A stretch of DNA of 64,000 nt from an uncultured Gammaproteobacteria bacterium. Its GTDB lineage: Bacteria; Pseudomonadota; Gammaproteobacteria; HK1. Below, piece by piece: positions 18,669 to 27,900 of the stretch (the stretch's first letter is position 1; each line of letters starts with the position of its first letter). The notes beneath the pieces were generated by a model. The model did not search any database, was not told the DNA's origin, and saw nothing but the letters and a program-made list of their open reading frames with translations. The stretch lies in assembly GCA_947258715.1 (NCBI GenBank), contig CAMYJH010000005.1:62001-126000 (forward strand), written 5' to 3'. A program made the translations under genes and the position numbers.

Positions 18669-18892
18669 ACCTTTCGTTCCGGTTTGAAGCTCGACATTGC
18701 GTGCGCGGTGCAACGCAAATATGCCTTGGGACGGAACCACCTGGAAGGCGTAAACTCTTACTTCTATATGATAAAGATAAGCACTCGGGACAGCGACGTG
18801 ACAGTGTGCTGCCGTCAGGCAGGGCCGGCCACACCGGGCTCTCGATGGCGCCATCGAACTGCTTCAATGCTGCACGCCAGCAAGAGGAAAAC

Positions 18893-19585
18893 ATGGACCT
18901 GACACAGATTATCGCGCTTACGATGGGCGTTGCCTGGGCCAGCGGGATCAATCTCTATGCCGCGGTGCTGATGCTCGGACTCATGGGCGCCACTGGGCAC
19001 ATCATCTTGCCTCCGGGCCTCGAACCACTCACCAATCCGATGGTTATTGGCGCCGCCGCGTTCATGTACTGCGTGGAATTTTTCGCCGACAAAGTGCCCG
19101 GTGTCGACAACAGCTGGGATGCGCTTCACTCCTTCGTGCGTATTCCCGCAGGCGCGGTGCTGGCCGCCGGGGCCGTTGGTCCCGTCAGCATTGAAGCTCA
19201 AATCGCCGCCGCCCTGGTTGGCGGCTCGCTTGCGGCGGCTACCCACGCCACGAAGGCGGGCGGTCGGCTGCTGATCAACACCTCTCCGGAGCCGGTGACC
19301 AACTGGACGGTGTCGGTCGCCGAAGATATCGCGGTAATTGCCGGCCTCTGGGCGGCGCTCAATTATCCCTGGGTTTTTCTCGGCCTGATGGCGCTGTTCA
19401 TTTTGGTGATGATCTGGCTGTTGCCGAAAATCTGGCGCGGCGTGGTGGCTGTTTTCCGCACCCTGGGCCGGTGGTTCGGTATCGCCCCGAAATCGGCCGA
19501 CGGGGCAGAGAGCGCGGTAACGGCGACGGCACCGGGGGCCGCGAAAGCGCTGCCCTCAGGACGCGAAGAAGCAGACAAAGAATAG
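18893..19585 (+). CDS. DUF4126 family membrane protein
   Basis: 230-residue multi-pass inner membrane protein. The ASGINLYAAVLMLGLMG motif followed by FADKVPGVDNSWDALHSFVRIPAGAVLAAGA is the DUF4126 signature; about five hydrophobic segments lie between residues 5 and 185, ending with a charged and alanine-rich tail of about 45 residues. ATG 18893 has AGAGGAA 7 bp upstream; the frame is open earlier (18701) but that part reads as arginine-rich non-conserved sequence overlapping the mnmA leader. Function unknown in the family. Convergent with the next gene, with only 3 bp between stops. Confidence 0.85.
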   Translation: MDLTQIIALTMGVAWASGINLYAAVLMLGLMGATGHIILPPGLEPLTNPMVIGAAAFMYCVEFFADKVPGVDNSWDALHSFVRIPAGAVLAAGAVGPVSIEAQIAAALVGGSLAAATHATKAGGRLLINTSPEPVTNWTVSVAEDIAVIAGLWAALNYPWVFLGLMALFILVMIWLLPKIWRGVVAVFRTLGRWFGIAPKSADGAESAVTATAPGAAKALPSGREEADKE

Positions 19586-19588
19586 CCC

Positions 19589-20332
19589 TTACTGGCGGCT
19601 GCCAAACACCTTTTTCAGCAGATCCGTTGACCGCGCTAGCGGATTTTCGCGAATGCGTTTTTCCTCTTCGGCGATGAGCAGGAACAGCCCGCCCAGGGCC
19701 CGCTCCGTGACGTAGCCGTCGATGTCGACGTTCTCGGCTCCGACCAGCTTGGCGGCGAAGCCCGCCTTGTCCATGAAGGTCTTGTAGCTCGACGTCACGC
19801 CCGTTCGAGAGGTGGCGTCGCTGACAATGGGTCGCATCCTTGTGGTCAGCCGTTCTTCGCCCACCCGACGGAAATACTGCGTGGCGGCATCATCCGGACC
19901 GTTCAGGATTTGCTTGGCGTCATCCACGGTCATCTGCCGTATGGCGTCCCCCAGTATGGCGCTCGCCTCTGGAACCGCCGCCTCCGCCGCCCGGTTCATG
20001 GTGAGGATGAATTCGTCCGCGTAGCGGTCCTGTTTCAAGGTGCGAAGGGCGGACTCGACACTTTCCAGTTCCGGGGGCATGGGGATGCGCACCCGGGCGT
20101 CGGAGAGAAAGCCGTCGGTCTGACCCAGTGCGCCCACCGCCCGCTGCGCGCCCTGATCCAGGGCTTCCTTCAGTCCAGCGACAATATCTTGATTGCTGAG
20201 CGCCGCAGGCCCGGATTCGGAACCGCCGCCGACGAAGGATTCGAGCAGATTTTTCCAGTCTGCGTGGGCATTGGTCGCCAAAGCGAGGCAGACCGCAAGC
20301 GCGAAGCCGCGGAAATATTGCTCAGAAATCAT
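19589..20332 (-). CDS. DUF4197 domain periplasmic protein
   Basis: 247-residue secreted protein with a signal peptide (FRGFALAVCLALATNAHA) and a DUF4197 domain through the rest, recognisable from GLKEALDQGAQRAVGALGQTDGFLSDARVRIPMPPEL and the ILNGPDDAATQYFRR segment. ATG 20332 is chosen since AGAGGA lies 9 bp upstream and the signal peptide follows directly; an upstream in-frame extension to 20407 is proline-rich and non-conserved. No catalytic motif is visible and the family function is unknown. Confidence 0.85.
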   Translation of the reverse strand: MISEQYFRGFALAVCLALATNAHADWKNLLESFVGGGSESGPAALSNQDIVAGLKEALDQGAQRAVGALGQTDGFLSDARVRIPMPPELESVESALRTLKQDRYADEFILTMNRAAEAAVPEASAILGDAIRQMTVDDAKQILNGPDDAATQYFRRVGEERLTTRMRPIVSDATSRTGVTSSYKTFMDKAGFAAKLVGAENVDIDGYVTERALGGLFLLIAEEEKRIRENPLARSTDLLKKVFGSRQ

Positions 20333-20613
20333 CTTCAGTGTTCCTCTAATTGGGGCGGGGCGCTCGGGGGCTATTGCGGAACCGGCGCCCGTCGGCCCCG
20401 GTGGCACTAGACACGGAGTCTACCGTCTCCCAGGGCAAAGATCTCATTACGGAAAATTCCTTTTCCGCCTGCACCCGCGTTCCCAGCGACTAAAATCTTA
20501 AGGTCAATTGATCGCGCCGACGGTGTCCGGGGTCAGGCTCCTCTCGCCGTTCCGGGGCGTCAATCCGGCCTCCACCGTCACGGATATGGGAACTATCGCC
20601 GGTAAGACTAAGA

Positions 20614-21978
20614 ATGACCGATAAGTCACCATCGATAAAAGACGCTCGGCTGCTCATCGTCGATGATGACGAGGACATGCGGAATCTGCTGGTGAAATGG
20701 TTCGAAGCCGAGGGCGCCTCTCCCACCACCGCCCGGGACGGCCGCCAGGCACTGGAGCGCCTAGACCAGGAGCGTCCCGATCTGGTGATCACCGACCTGG
20801 TCATGAACGGCATGGACGGGCTCAAGCTTCTGAGCGAAATTCACCGCCGGGATCCCATCATGCCGGTGATCATGGTGAGCGGGCAGGCGGGCGTTGCGGA
20901 CGCCATGAAAGCGGCGCATCTCGGCGTCTCTGCGTTTCTTACCAAACCACTGGAACGAAGCGAGCTGCTCGACGCTCTGAAAGAGGCGCTCGATAACTCC
21001 GGGGTTCGGCGTGCCACCCAAAGCGACGGCTTTGCGAGCAAAATCGTTTATCAAAGCAAATTGATGGCGGATCTGCTTGATCGCGCCAGGCTGGTTTCCT
21101 CGGTGGACAGCACCGTACTCATCTCCGGCAACACCGGCACCGGAAAGGAGTTGCTTGCCAGGGCTATTCACGAAGGCAGCCGGCGCCGTGACGAAGACTT
21201 CGTCAGCGTAAACTGCAGCGCAATCCCCGAACAGCTGCTGGAGTCGGAGCTGTTCGGTCACGAGAAGGGTTCTTTCAGCGGCGCCGCTAACCGTCATGAC
21301 GGCCTCTTTCGCGCCGCCGGCGGCGGCACCATGTTTCTGGACGAGATAGGCGACATGCCGCTCGCCCTTCAATCCAAGCTGCTGCGTGTACTGCAGGATT
21401 TCGAAGTGCGTCCGGTCGGCTCCACAAAGAGCTTTCCCGTGGATGTCCGTGTGGTATCGGCCACCCATCGCGATCTGGCACGGGCGGTCGAGGACGGCGA
21501 GTTCAGGGAGGACCTGTACTACCGTCTTAGCGTGGTGCCGTTGCACATGCCGGCCCTCGACGAGCGACGGGAAGACATCAATCCAATTGCAGACCATCTG
21601 CTCAGCTCGCTTTGTAAGAGACTCAAGCTCAGTCAGAGAATGCTCGCGCCGGAGGCGAAGAAATTACTCATGTCTGCCCCATGGCCGGGGAACGTGCGCC
21701 AGCTGGGTAACGTCGTTGAGCAGTGCGCCGTGCTTTCCAGCGGCGAGATCATCACCGCCGAAATGGTCAAGACGGCGCTCAGTCAGCGACCCGGTGAAAT
21801 CATGCCCTTAGACGATGCGAAGAAGAACTTCGAGCGTGAGTATTTAATCAGCGTTTTGCGGATAACCGGGGGCCAGGTATCGAATGCCGCCCGCCTTGCG
21901 GGGCGCAACCGCACCGACTTCTACAAGCTGCTCACCAAGCACGAGCTCGATGCGGCGGGGTTTCGCGGTAGTCAATAA
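20614..21978 (+). CDS. glrR: Sigma54-dependent response regulator, GlrR-like
   Basis: 454-residue NtrC-family activator. Domains: receiver 10-125 (phospho-acceptor in LVITDLVMNGMDG), AAA+ sigma54-interaction domain about 150-375 (Walker A GNTGTGKELLARAIH, Walker B GGGTMFLDEIGDM, arginine finger region FREDLYYRL) and C-terminal Fis-type helix-turn-helix (AARLAGRNRTDFYKLL). The sigma54-contact loop, normally GAFTGA, reads GSFSGA. The sequence is closest in my reading to GlrR/QseF, but the neighbouring kinase is a CHASE2 hybrid, not a GlrK. It is followed 53 bp later on the same strand by that kinase. Confidence 0.87.
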   Translation: MTDKSPSIKDARLLIVDDDEDMRNLLVKWFEAEGASPTTARDGRQALERLDQERPDLVITDLVMNGMDGLKLLSEIHRRDPIMPVIMVSGQAGVADAMKAAHLGVSAFLTKPLERSELLDALKEALDNSGVRRATQSDGFASKIVYQSKLMADLLDRARLVSSVDSTVLISGNTGTGKELLARAIHEGSRRRDEDFVSVNCSAIPEQLLESELFGHEKGSFSGAANRHDGLFRAAGGGTMFLDEIGDMPLALQSKLLRVLQDFEVRPVGSTKSFPVDVRVVSATHRDLARAVEDGEFREDLYYRLSVVPLHMPALDERREDINPIADHLLSSLCKRLKLSQRMLAPEAKKLLMSAPWPGNVRQLGNVVEQCAVLSSGEIITAEMVKTALSQRPGEIMPLDDAKKNFEREYLISVLRITGGQVSNAARLAGRNRTDFYKLLTKHELDAAGFRGSQ

Positions 21979-22031
21979 AAGGATGGTTCGGAGCTCCCAC
22001 CGCTCGGCCGAGCTTCACCTAAACTGAAAGC

Positions 22032-24494
22032 ATGAATTCGAATCGGGGGGGATTGGCTCGTGGCCTAATCAATCTTGTGCCGCGTTTCGGGGTATTGACC
22101 CTGGTCTTCGGGGTCGCCCTCGGTCTGTCGCTGCTGGTTGAGCGCACCTCGTTGTTCTTTCACCTCGACCGTTGGATCAACGACGCGGTTCACGCTGCCA
22201 CGGCGCCGGAGTCCCGATTCGACGACATGCTGATTGTCGACGTCAATGAAACAGCCATGTCGTCTTTGGAGCCCAGGCTGGGGCCCTGGCCCTACAACCG
22301 CGACGTCTTTGCTCTGGTGGTTGAGCATTTGAACTCGCTCGGCGCCAGGAGCGTGGTCATCGACATGGTTTTATCCGATCGGCGTAAAGGCGACGACGCC
22401 CTTTCTGCAGTCCTTGCCGAGAGCGGGAACGTTTGGCTGGCGGCCCAGGGACAGGCCTTCGAGCCGCCGCAGGATCCGTCCTATAAGCAACAGCTTGAAG
22501 CGCTGGCCTGGAAGCCAGGGGAGCTTCCACGGTCAAGGGCGTGGCGTCGATTCCGACTACCCCACGCCGGCCTCACGGGCCTCAGTAAGGTGCCGGCAGG
22601 TGTCGGCGTGGTCAGCGTTCCGCCCGACGACGACGGGATGTTGAGACGCCTACCGCTGATGCACGAATCTGGCGGTAATTATCTTCCCGCGCTGCACTTG
22701 GCGGCGCTGTTTTCTCCCCTAACGCAGCCCAATTTCCGAGTCAGCGGCGACTCGGTTCAAATTGGGGATCGCAAGTGGCCCGTCGACGCTGACGGCAACG
22801 CGCTGCTGAGGGTGCCCGGCAGCCTGGATGGCTTCGCGGCCATTTCCTTCGACCGCGTCGTGAATTCGGCGATCGGCGAAGGTGGGCCCGGGCTTGAGAA
22901 AAGCCTGGTCGAGGGGCGCACGATCATCATCGGAAGTACCACCGCCTCTTTCGGTGACTACGCCCGGGTGCCGATCCACGGGCGGATGGCGGGTCTTGAT
23001 ATCCTTGCCCTGTCAGTTGCGAACCTGGCGCATGATCTCGTGCTGACGCCACGTTCGAATACGATCAAGGTGCTGCTATGCATCCTTTCCGCGCTGCTCC
23101 CGTTGCTGATTGCGAGCCGGCGGGGCATGCCCGAGTGGATGGTTCTGGTGGTGTACGGACTCGGCCTTTCCTCGGTGATAATCGTAAATCTGCTGCTCGT
23201 TTCCCAATACGCGATCGAAAGCACGTTGCTTTTCCCGGTTTTACTAAGCGCGTTCACGCTGCTTGGACAGCTGACGGCACGGGTTAAGACCATGCACGAT
23301 GAGCGGCAGCGCTTCTACCTGGAAAAGCTGGCGGCGGATGAAGCCAGCGAGCTCAAAAGCCAGTTTCTTTCGCACATGACCCACGAGCTGAGAACGCCGC
23401 TGACGGCGATCATGGGATATAACCGTCTGCTCGCAGAGAACGGCATCAGCGATGAGGAACGCAACACTCAAGTCAATATTATCGACAAGAACTGCCAGCA
23501 TCTGTTGTCGCTCATCAATAACCTCCTCGATCAGGCCAAGCTCGAGGCAGGTCAGATGGCGCTCGATGTCGGCAGCGTTTCCATAGAGGAAATGATTGGA
23601 AACGTTGTCGATACGCTTCACCCAATCGCCGACGGCAAGGGGCTGAGCGTAGATTATCGAATCGCAAACAACGTTCCGTCCGGCGTGCGGGTGGACGAGC
23701 TCAAGGTGCGGCAAATCCTCGTGAACCTCGGCGGCAATGCCATCAAGTTCACGCAAAAAGGCGGGGTTGTTCTCGAAGTAGACTGGAGGGACGGGAATTT
23801 AGAGGTCCGGGTCGTCGATACCGGCCCGGGGATGACGCGCCAGGTTTTGGAGCGGATTTTCTCCGCCTTCCAGCAGGCCGATGAGACCGTTGCGCGCACC
23901 CACGGTGGTACCGGGCTCGGACTTACCATCAGCCGTAACCTGGCAAGGCTCATGGGTGGCGACATCGGCGTGCTGTCCGAGGTCGGCAAGGGATCTACTT
24001 TTACCTTGAGGATCCCTGCAGAAGGATTCGAGTATCCATCCCGCATCAGAGCGCGAACGATTAATGCGGAAGAGTCCACGACAAATGTGGAGGGAACGGT
24101 TCTGGTGGCGGACGACACGCCCGATCTTCGCCAGCTGTTGTCGCTCTACCTGCGCAAATTGGGTCTGGACGTGCTGCTCGCTGAAAACGGAAAGGAAGCG
24201 GTAGAGGTCGCCATTTCAAAGCAACCTGATCTCGTGTTCATGGACATGCAGATGCCGGTGATGGACGGCATCGAGGCAGTCAGGGCGCTTCGTCAGCAGG
24301 AATACACCGGCACCGTGCTGGCGCTCACGGCCCAGTCCGAGCGGCATCGCATCGAAGCAATGCTCGATGCTGGATGTGACGGCTACGTCGAGAAGCCGGT
24401 GCGCAAGGAGCGGCTGGAAGCCATCGTCAAGGGCCGCCTGGCCGGCACGGTAAGCGAGGCTGAGTCCAGTCTCAGCCGGCTGAGGCGCGGATAG
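22032..24494 (+). CDS. CHASE2-domain hybrid histidine kinase
   Basis: 820-residue membrane sensor. Order: N-terminal TM (about 18-36), extracytoplasmic CHASE2 sensor (about 45-335; MLIVDVNETAM, LGPWPYNRDVFA, GARSVVIDMVLSD), three closely spaced TM helices (about 343-420), coiled linker, HisKA (FLSHMTHELRTPLTAIMGYN), HATPase (N box NLGGNAIKFTQ, G boxes VVDTGPGM and GGTGLGLTIS), and a C-terminal receiver (LVFMDMQMPVMDG). Lacks its own HPt; a separate HPt protein follows 153 bp downstream. Together they make a likely His-Asp-His relay toward a receiver such as the GlrR-like regulator or the paralogues at 4997, 6994 or 54897; the partner is inference. Confidence 0.92.
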   Translation: MNSNRGGLARGLINLVPRFGVLTLVFGVALGLSLLVERTSLFFHLDRWINDAVHAATAPESRFDDMLIVDVNETAMSSLEPRLGPWPYNRDVFALVVEHLNSLGARSVVIDMVLSDRRKGDDALSAVLAESGNVWLAAQGQAFEPPQDPSYKQQLEALAWKPGELPRSRAWRRFRLPHAGLTGLSKVPAGVGVVSVPPDDDGMLRRLPLMHESGGNYLPALHLAALFSPLTQPNFRVSGDSVQIGDRKWPVDADGNALLRVPGSLDGFAAISFDRVVNSAIGEGGPGLEKSLVEGRTIIIGSTTASFGDYARVPIHGRMAGLDILALSVANLAHDLVLTPRSNTIKVLLCILSALLPLLIASRRGMPEWMVLVVYGLGLSSVIIVNLLLVSQYAIESTLLFPVLLSAFTLLGQLTARVKTMHDERQRFYLEKLAADEASELKSQFLSHMTHELRTPLTAIMGYNRLLAENGISDEERNTQVNIIDKNCQHLLSLINNLLDQAKLEAGQMALDVGSVSIEEMIGNVVDTLHPIADGKGLSVDYRIANNVPSGVRVDELKVRQILVNLGGNAIKFTQKGGVVLEVDWRDGNLEVRVVDTGPGMTRQVLERIFSAFQQADETVARTHGGTGLGLTISRNLARLMGGDIGVLSEVGKGSTFTLRIPAEGFEYPSRIRARTINAEESTTNVEGTVLVADDTPDLRQLLSLYLRKLGLDVLLAENGKEAVEVAISKQPDLVFMDMQMPVMDGIEAVRALRQQEYTGTVLALTAQSERHRIEAMLDAGCDGYVEKPVRKERLEAIVKGRLAGTVSEAESSLSRLRRG

Positions 24495-24539
24495 GCGTGA
24501 GAGCTAATGCGTATATCGGAGTACGGTGAATACTAGAGG

Positions 24540-24617
24540 GTAGTTGGTAGAGGGTAGATGGTAGAAAGGGGCGGAACTCCGATCCGCCATTGTTCCTGTC
24601 TACCAACTACCAACTAC
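24540..24617. repeat. Imperfect inverted repeat with inner hairpin
   Basis: Outer arms 24540-24558 and 24599-24617 (GTAGTTGGTAG... words) match as reverse complements at 17 of 19 positions; inside lies a perfect 6-bp stem 24570-24575/24583-24588 (GGCGGA/TCCGCC) with a 7-nt loop. It sits between the hybrid kinase and the HPt gene, so it may shape the mRNA there. No T-run follows, so it is not a standard terminator. Confidence 0.8.
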
Positions 24618-24647
24618 TGTCTACGAAATGCCAAGCAGGGTGTATCG

Positions 24648-24953
24648 ATGACGTCAGAAAAGATAACGGTAAAGGTCGATAAAGATCTCGAAGATCTGAT
24701 ACCTGGATTCATGCAGCGTCGACGCGCGGACGTGGAATCTCTCAAGGCTTCGCTTTCTGCCGGAGAGCTAGACAAAATCCGCATCACAGGGCACAGCATG
24801 AAGGGAACCGGTGGCGGGTATGGTTTCGACGATCTAACGCAAATCGGAGCCGAGCTGGAAAAGGCGGCGGTGTCGGGGAACGCTGAAGAGATTTCTGCAC
24901 TGGTCCAGCGCCTGGATCAGTATCTGAATAACGTGGTAATCGAGTTCGAGTGA
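24648..24953 (+). CDS. Stand-alone HPt phosphotransfer protein
   Basis: 101-residue histidine phosphotransfer protein. The phosphorylatable histidine is in ITGHSMKGTGGGYGFDDL, followed by a helix IGAELEKAAVSG typical of HPt four-helix bundles. ATG 24648 is preferred; an open frame extends back to 24558 through the inverted repeat but reads as non-conserved. Its position downstream of a hybrid kinase lacking an HPt domain strongly suggests it accepts phosphate from that kinase's receiver. Which response regulator it serves is not shown by the sequence. Confidence 0.9.
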   Translation: MTSEKITVKVDKDLEDLIPGFMQRRRADVESLKASLSAGELDKIRITGHSMKGTGGGYGFDDLTQIGAELEKAAVSGNAEEISALVQRLDQYLNNVVIEFE

Positions 24954-24978
24954 TCCCAAGGCCTGTTTTTCGTTGCCT

Positions 24979-27900
24979 CTAGCCTTTTTCCTCGGACTTC
25001 GTTTCGACCTGTATCGATTCCACTTTAGGATCCGCCCAGGATCCGGTAATGGTGTATTGGGCGGAGAACGTTTTACCGAACAGCTCGCGCTTTAACGCCT
25101 TTTCCGCCAGCCACAGGGGCGCTAGCGGAAGACTGGACGTCAGTTTCGGCGTTACGGTCATGATTTGATCATAATCTTTGGCAACGAGTCCTGTACGTCC
25201 CGCGATCTCCACCCGGGCAGTGTTGGTTTCCATGGTCAGGTTGTTGGTATAGGCCTCGCCGTTTTCCAGGCTGAAGCTACCCTCAATCAGGTCGTAGCTC
25301 ACCCCCTGTTCGAATAAATCGCTGAAATCCATAATCAGGCGCTGCGGGAGCGTGGTAACGGAAAGCAGGCCGAATATGCGTTGAGTCAAGCCGCGCTTCA
25401 CACCGAGCAACCTGCCCTCAGTGGAGCGGAAATGCAGCGCTCCGTTGAGCTTGCTCAAATCGAACGCCATCGGCGAATCTTGCCACTTAGCATTGAGAAA
25501 GACATCGGTCGCGCCGCCGCTGATGTTGGACCCCTCGAATCCCATGGCTTCAAGAAATCCGCCGAGTTGTTGACTGTGGACGCTAACTGAAAATTCGGAA
25601 CGGTGTGTTCCATCCCGTTGGTGCCAATATCCGTTGGCTCGCGCTTCGAACTGGGACGAGGCTACAGACATATCGCCAAAATTCAGACCCGCCGAGGTCG
25701 GTGTCGCGGAAAGTTTAACCGCACCGACGTTGCGGCCGTTAAAAGTAACGCGGTCGCTGACTAAGCGTATTGCCGGAACATCCTGCGGATCGGCGGTGCG
25801 GGTGCCTTTTTCTCCTGGCGCCGAGCGATAATCGATCTGGTCAAAGGTGGCGAGTAGTCTGCTCTCGGCGGCGGCTTCAAGCAGGCGCACGCTGCCTTTC
25901 AAGCCAGGGCCGTCAAAGCGGGTGGTCCAAGACCCGTCTTCATGTCGCCTCGCCCGGATTCGCACCTGGTCGAAGCTGGAGCCGAGCATCAGCAGCCGGC
26001 CGACATCGATGGCAACCTGACTCAGGCGGCTCTGCGGCGGGGGGTCCACGCCTTCAGGCGCAAACGCAGTTTTCCACGCCTGCACCCACGCTCCGGCGGA
26101 CAGCTCGGATAAGGCGCCGTGGACATAAACGCCTTCGCCGTCTGGAAGGCTGGCTTCTCCGTCGCCTAGGCGCACCGCGGCTCGGCGGACCCGTTGCATA
26201 CCGTCTCGCGCCTCGAGTTCCACCGCCGCCCGAGTGTCATCCCCATAGGTCAGCCGGGCGTGCTTGCGCTTGCCTTCGCCTTCCTGCATCGAGATTTTGA
26301 GTCTGCGAGCGCTGGCCGCGTCTTTGCCCATGGGGTAGGGAAGGTCGACGGCAAGGCCCTCTAGGCTCGATTCCAGCCCCACGGCCAGCCGTCGTGCCCC
26401 GCCCGGGTCGGCCGCCGGGACATCGATGGTTGCAAACCATTCGGTTTCGCCGTGCAGGCGCCCGAGCCAGGGTGCGGGCCCGGCGAGCAGACCCCTGTTG
26501 CGAAGATGCCTTGCTATGAATCGTCTGTCTGCGCGTCCGGAAATTTGAACCTGGACGTCGTGCGGCGGCTTGGGCCGGGTGACCATGTCCAGCTTTACCG
26601 GCCGCCCTAGATAAACGGCGTCCACGGATTGTGCCCGCGCGCCCTGGCGACTGAAGTACAGCGTTCCGTGGGCGTCTTTGAGCCCGGATTTGAGGTTGGG
26701 AAAATCGACCCTGTTGCCTTGCATCGCCACTCGTCCGTCGACCCGGATACCGAGCTTGTTCAGTGGAAAGTCCACCTCCAGATTCAAATCAACCTTTCCT
26801 GCGGCGTCGATTTCGCGCAAACGCTCAGAGAAGCGCTTCTTGAGCGGGCTTTTTCTGAGAAACTCAAGCCCCTGAGCGGCAGTGCCCCGGGCGGATCCTC
26901 GAATCTGGACCACCGGTACGCCCTTTCCCATTTGATCTATGGTGACTGACCCTTTTTCGATGCTTGAGCCGAGTATTCGCCCGCTACGCAGCGTCGCGTC
27001 CAGTCGTCGGCCCTTGAAGCTGAGCTCGCCCGTTAGATCGTAGAGTCCGGGCCAGCCTCTGCCGTAGTCGAGCTTGCCGTCTTCGACAACCAATCGCGCT
27101 TCAATAATGCCGTCGTCGTTATCGAAGGGAAATTCGGCAACACGCCCATGCAGCAGCAGCTTGCCTTCGCTAAGGCGTCCGCCCCGGACGGCTCGGCGCA
27201 ACCAGCGCGAGAGTTTCGGCTTCAAAATGCCCGCGGGAATGTACCTTCTCAGCTCGCCCGCGTCGTCGCTGCTCCAGCTGGCGACCAGGTTCAGCAGCGG
27301 CCCCGAAGTGTCGCCGTCGAGGTGGGCGAAGCCAGAAACGCGGGCGTCGATGCCCGTGGCGGCTACGCCGACGTCATAGACGTCGAGGCGAATCCCTCTT
27401 TGCTGTTGCCGCCAAGCCACGCGTCCGCCCTCCGTTTGAAGCAGGAACCGCCGTTCGAATACGCCGGACAGAGCCACATCCAAGGTGCCGGCGTCCATGC
27501 TGACAACGCCCGCGCTGCCATCGATTTCAATTTTCCCTGAGTAGCCCGAAAGCCCGGGGTACGCCGAGCCCACGAAGGCGGATAACTGGTCGAAGTCGGC
27601 TGTCAGTCTGAACGGCTCGGTGACGCCTTCGCCGAGTCCGATGGAAAAGTGAAGGTTGCTCAGATTCGCGCCGGGCCGATAGGTCTCCATAGCGGCGCTT
27701 GCGAACTCAATCGTCTTCAGCTTGGATTGCAGCAAGCTTGCCAAATCCGCGAGTCTGGCATGCTCGAATCGCCCCACCAGGCGCTGCGTTCCGTGTTCGG
27801 CGTCGACGATGTAGTCCAGGGCTCCCTTGCTGGTACGCCAGCGCCCCTCAGAGGTATGGATGTCGCGCAGCAACAGATCGGCGCTCCAGCCGTTTTCCCG

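Noticed and set aside
20398..20416. Sigma54 promoter (TGGCAC) upstream of the GlrR-like gene
   Set aside because: TGGCAC is not followed by TTGC at the required 5-bp spacing.
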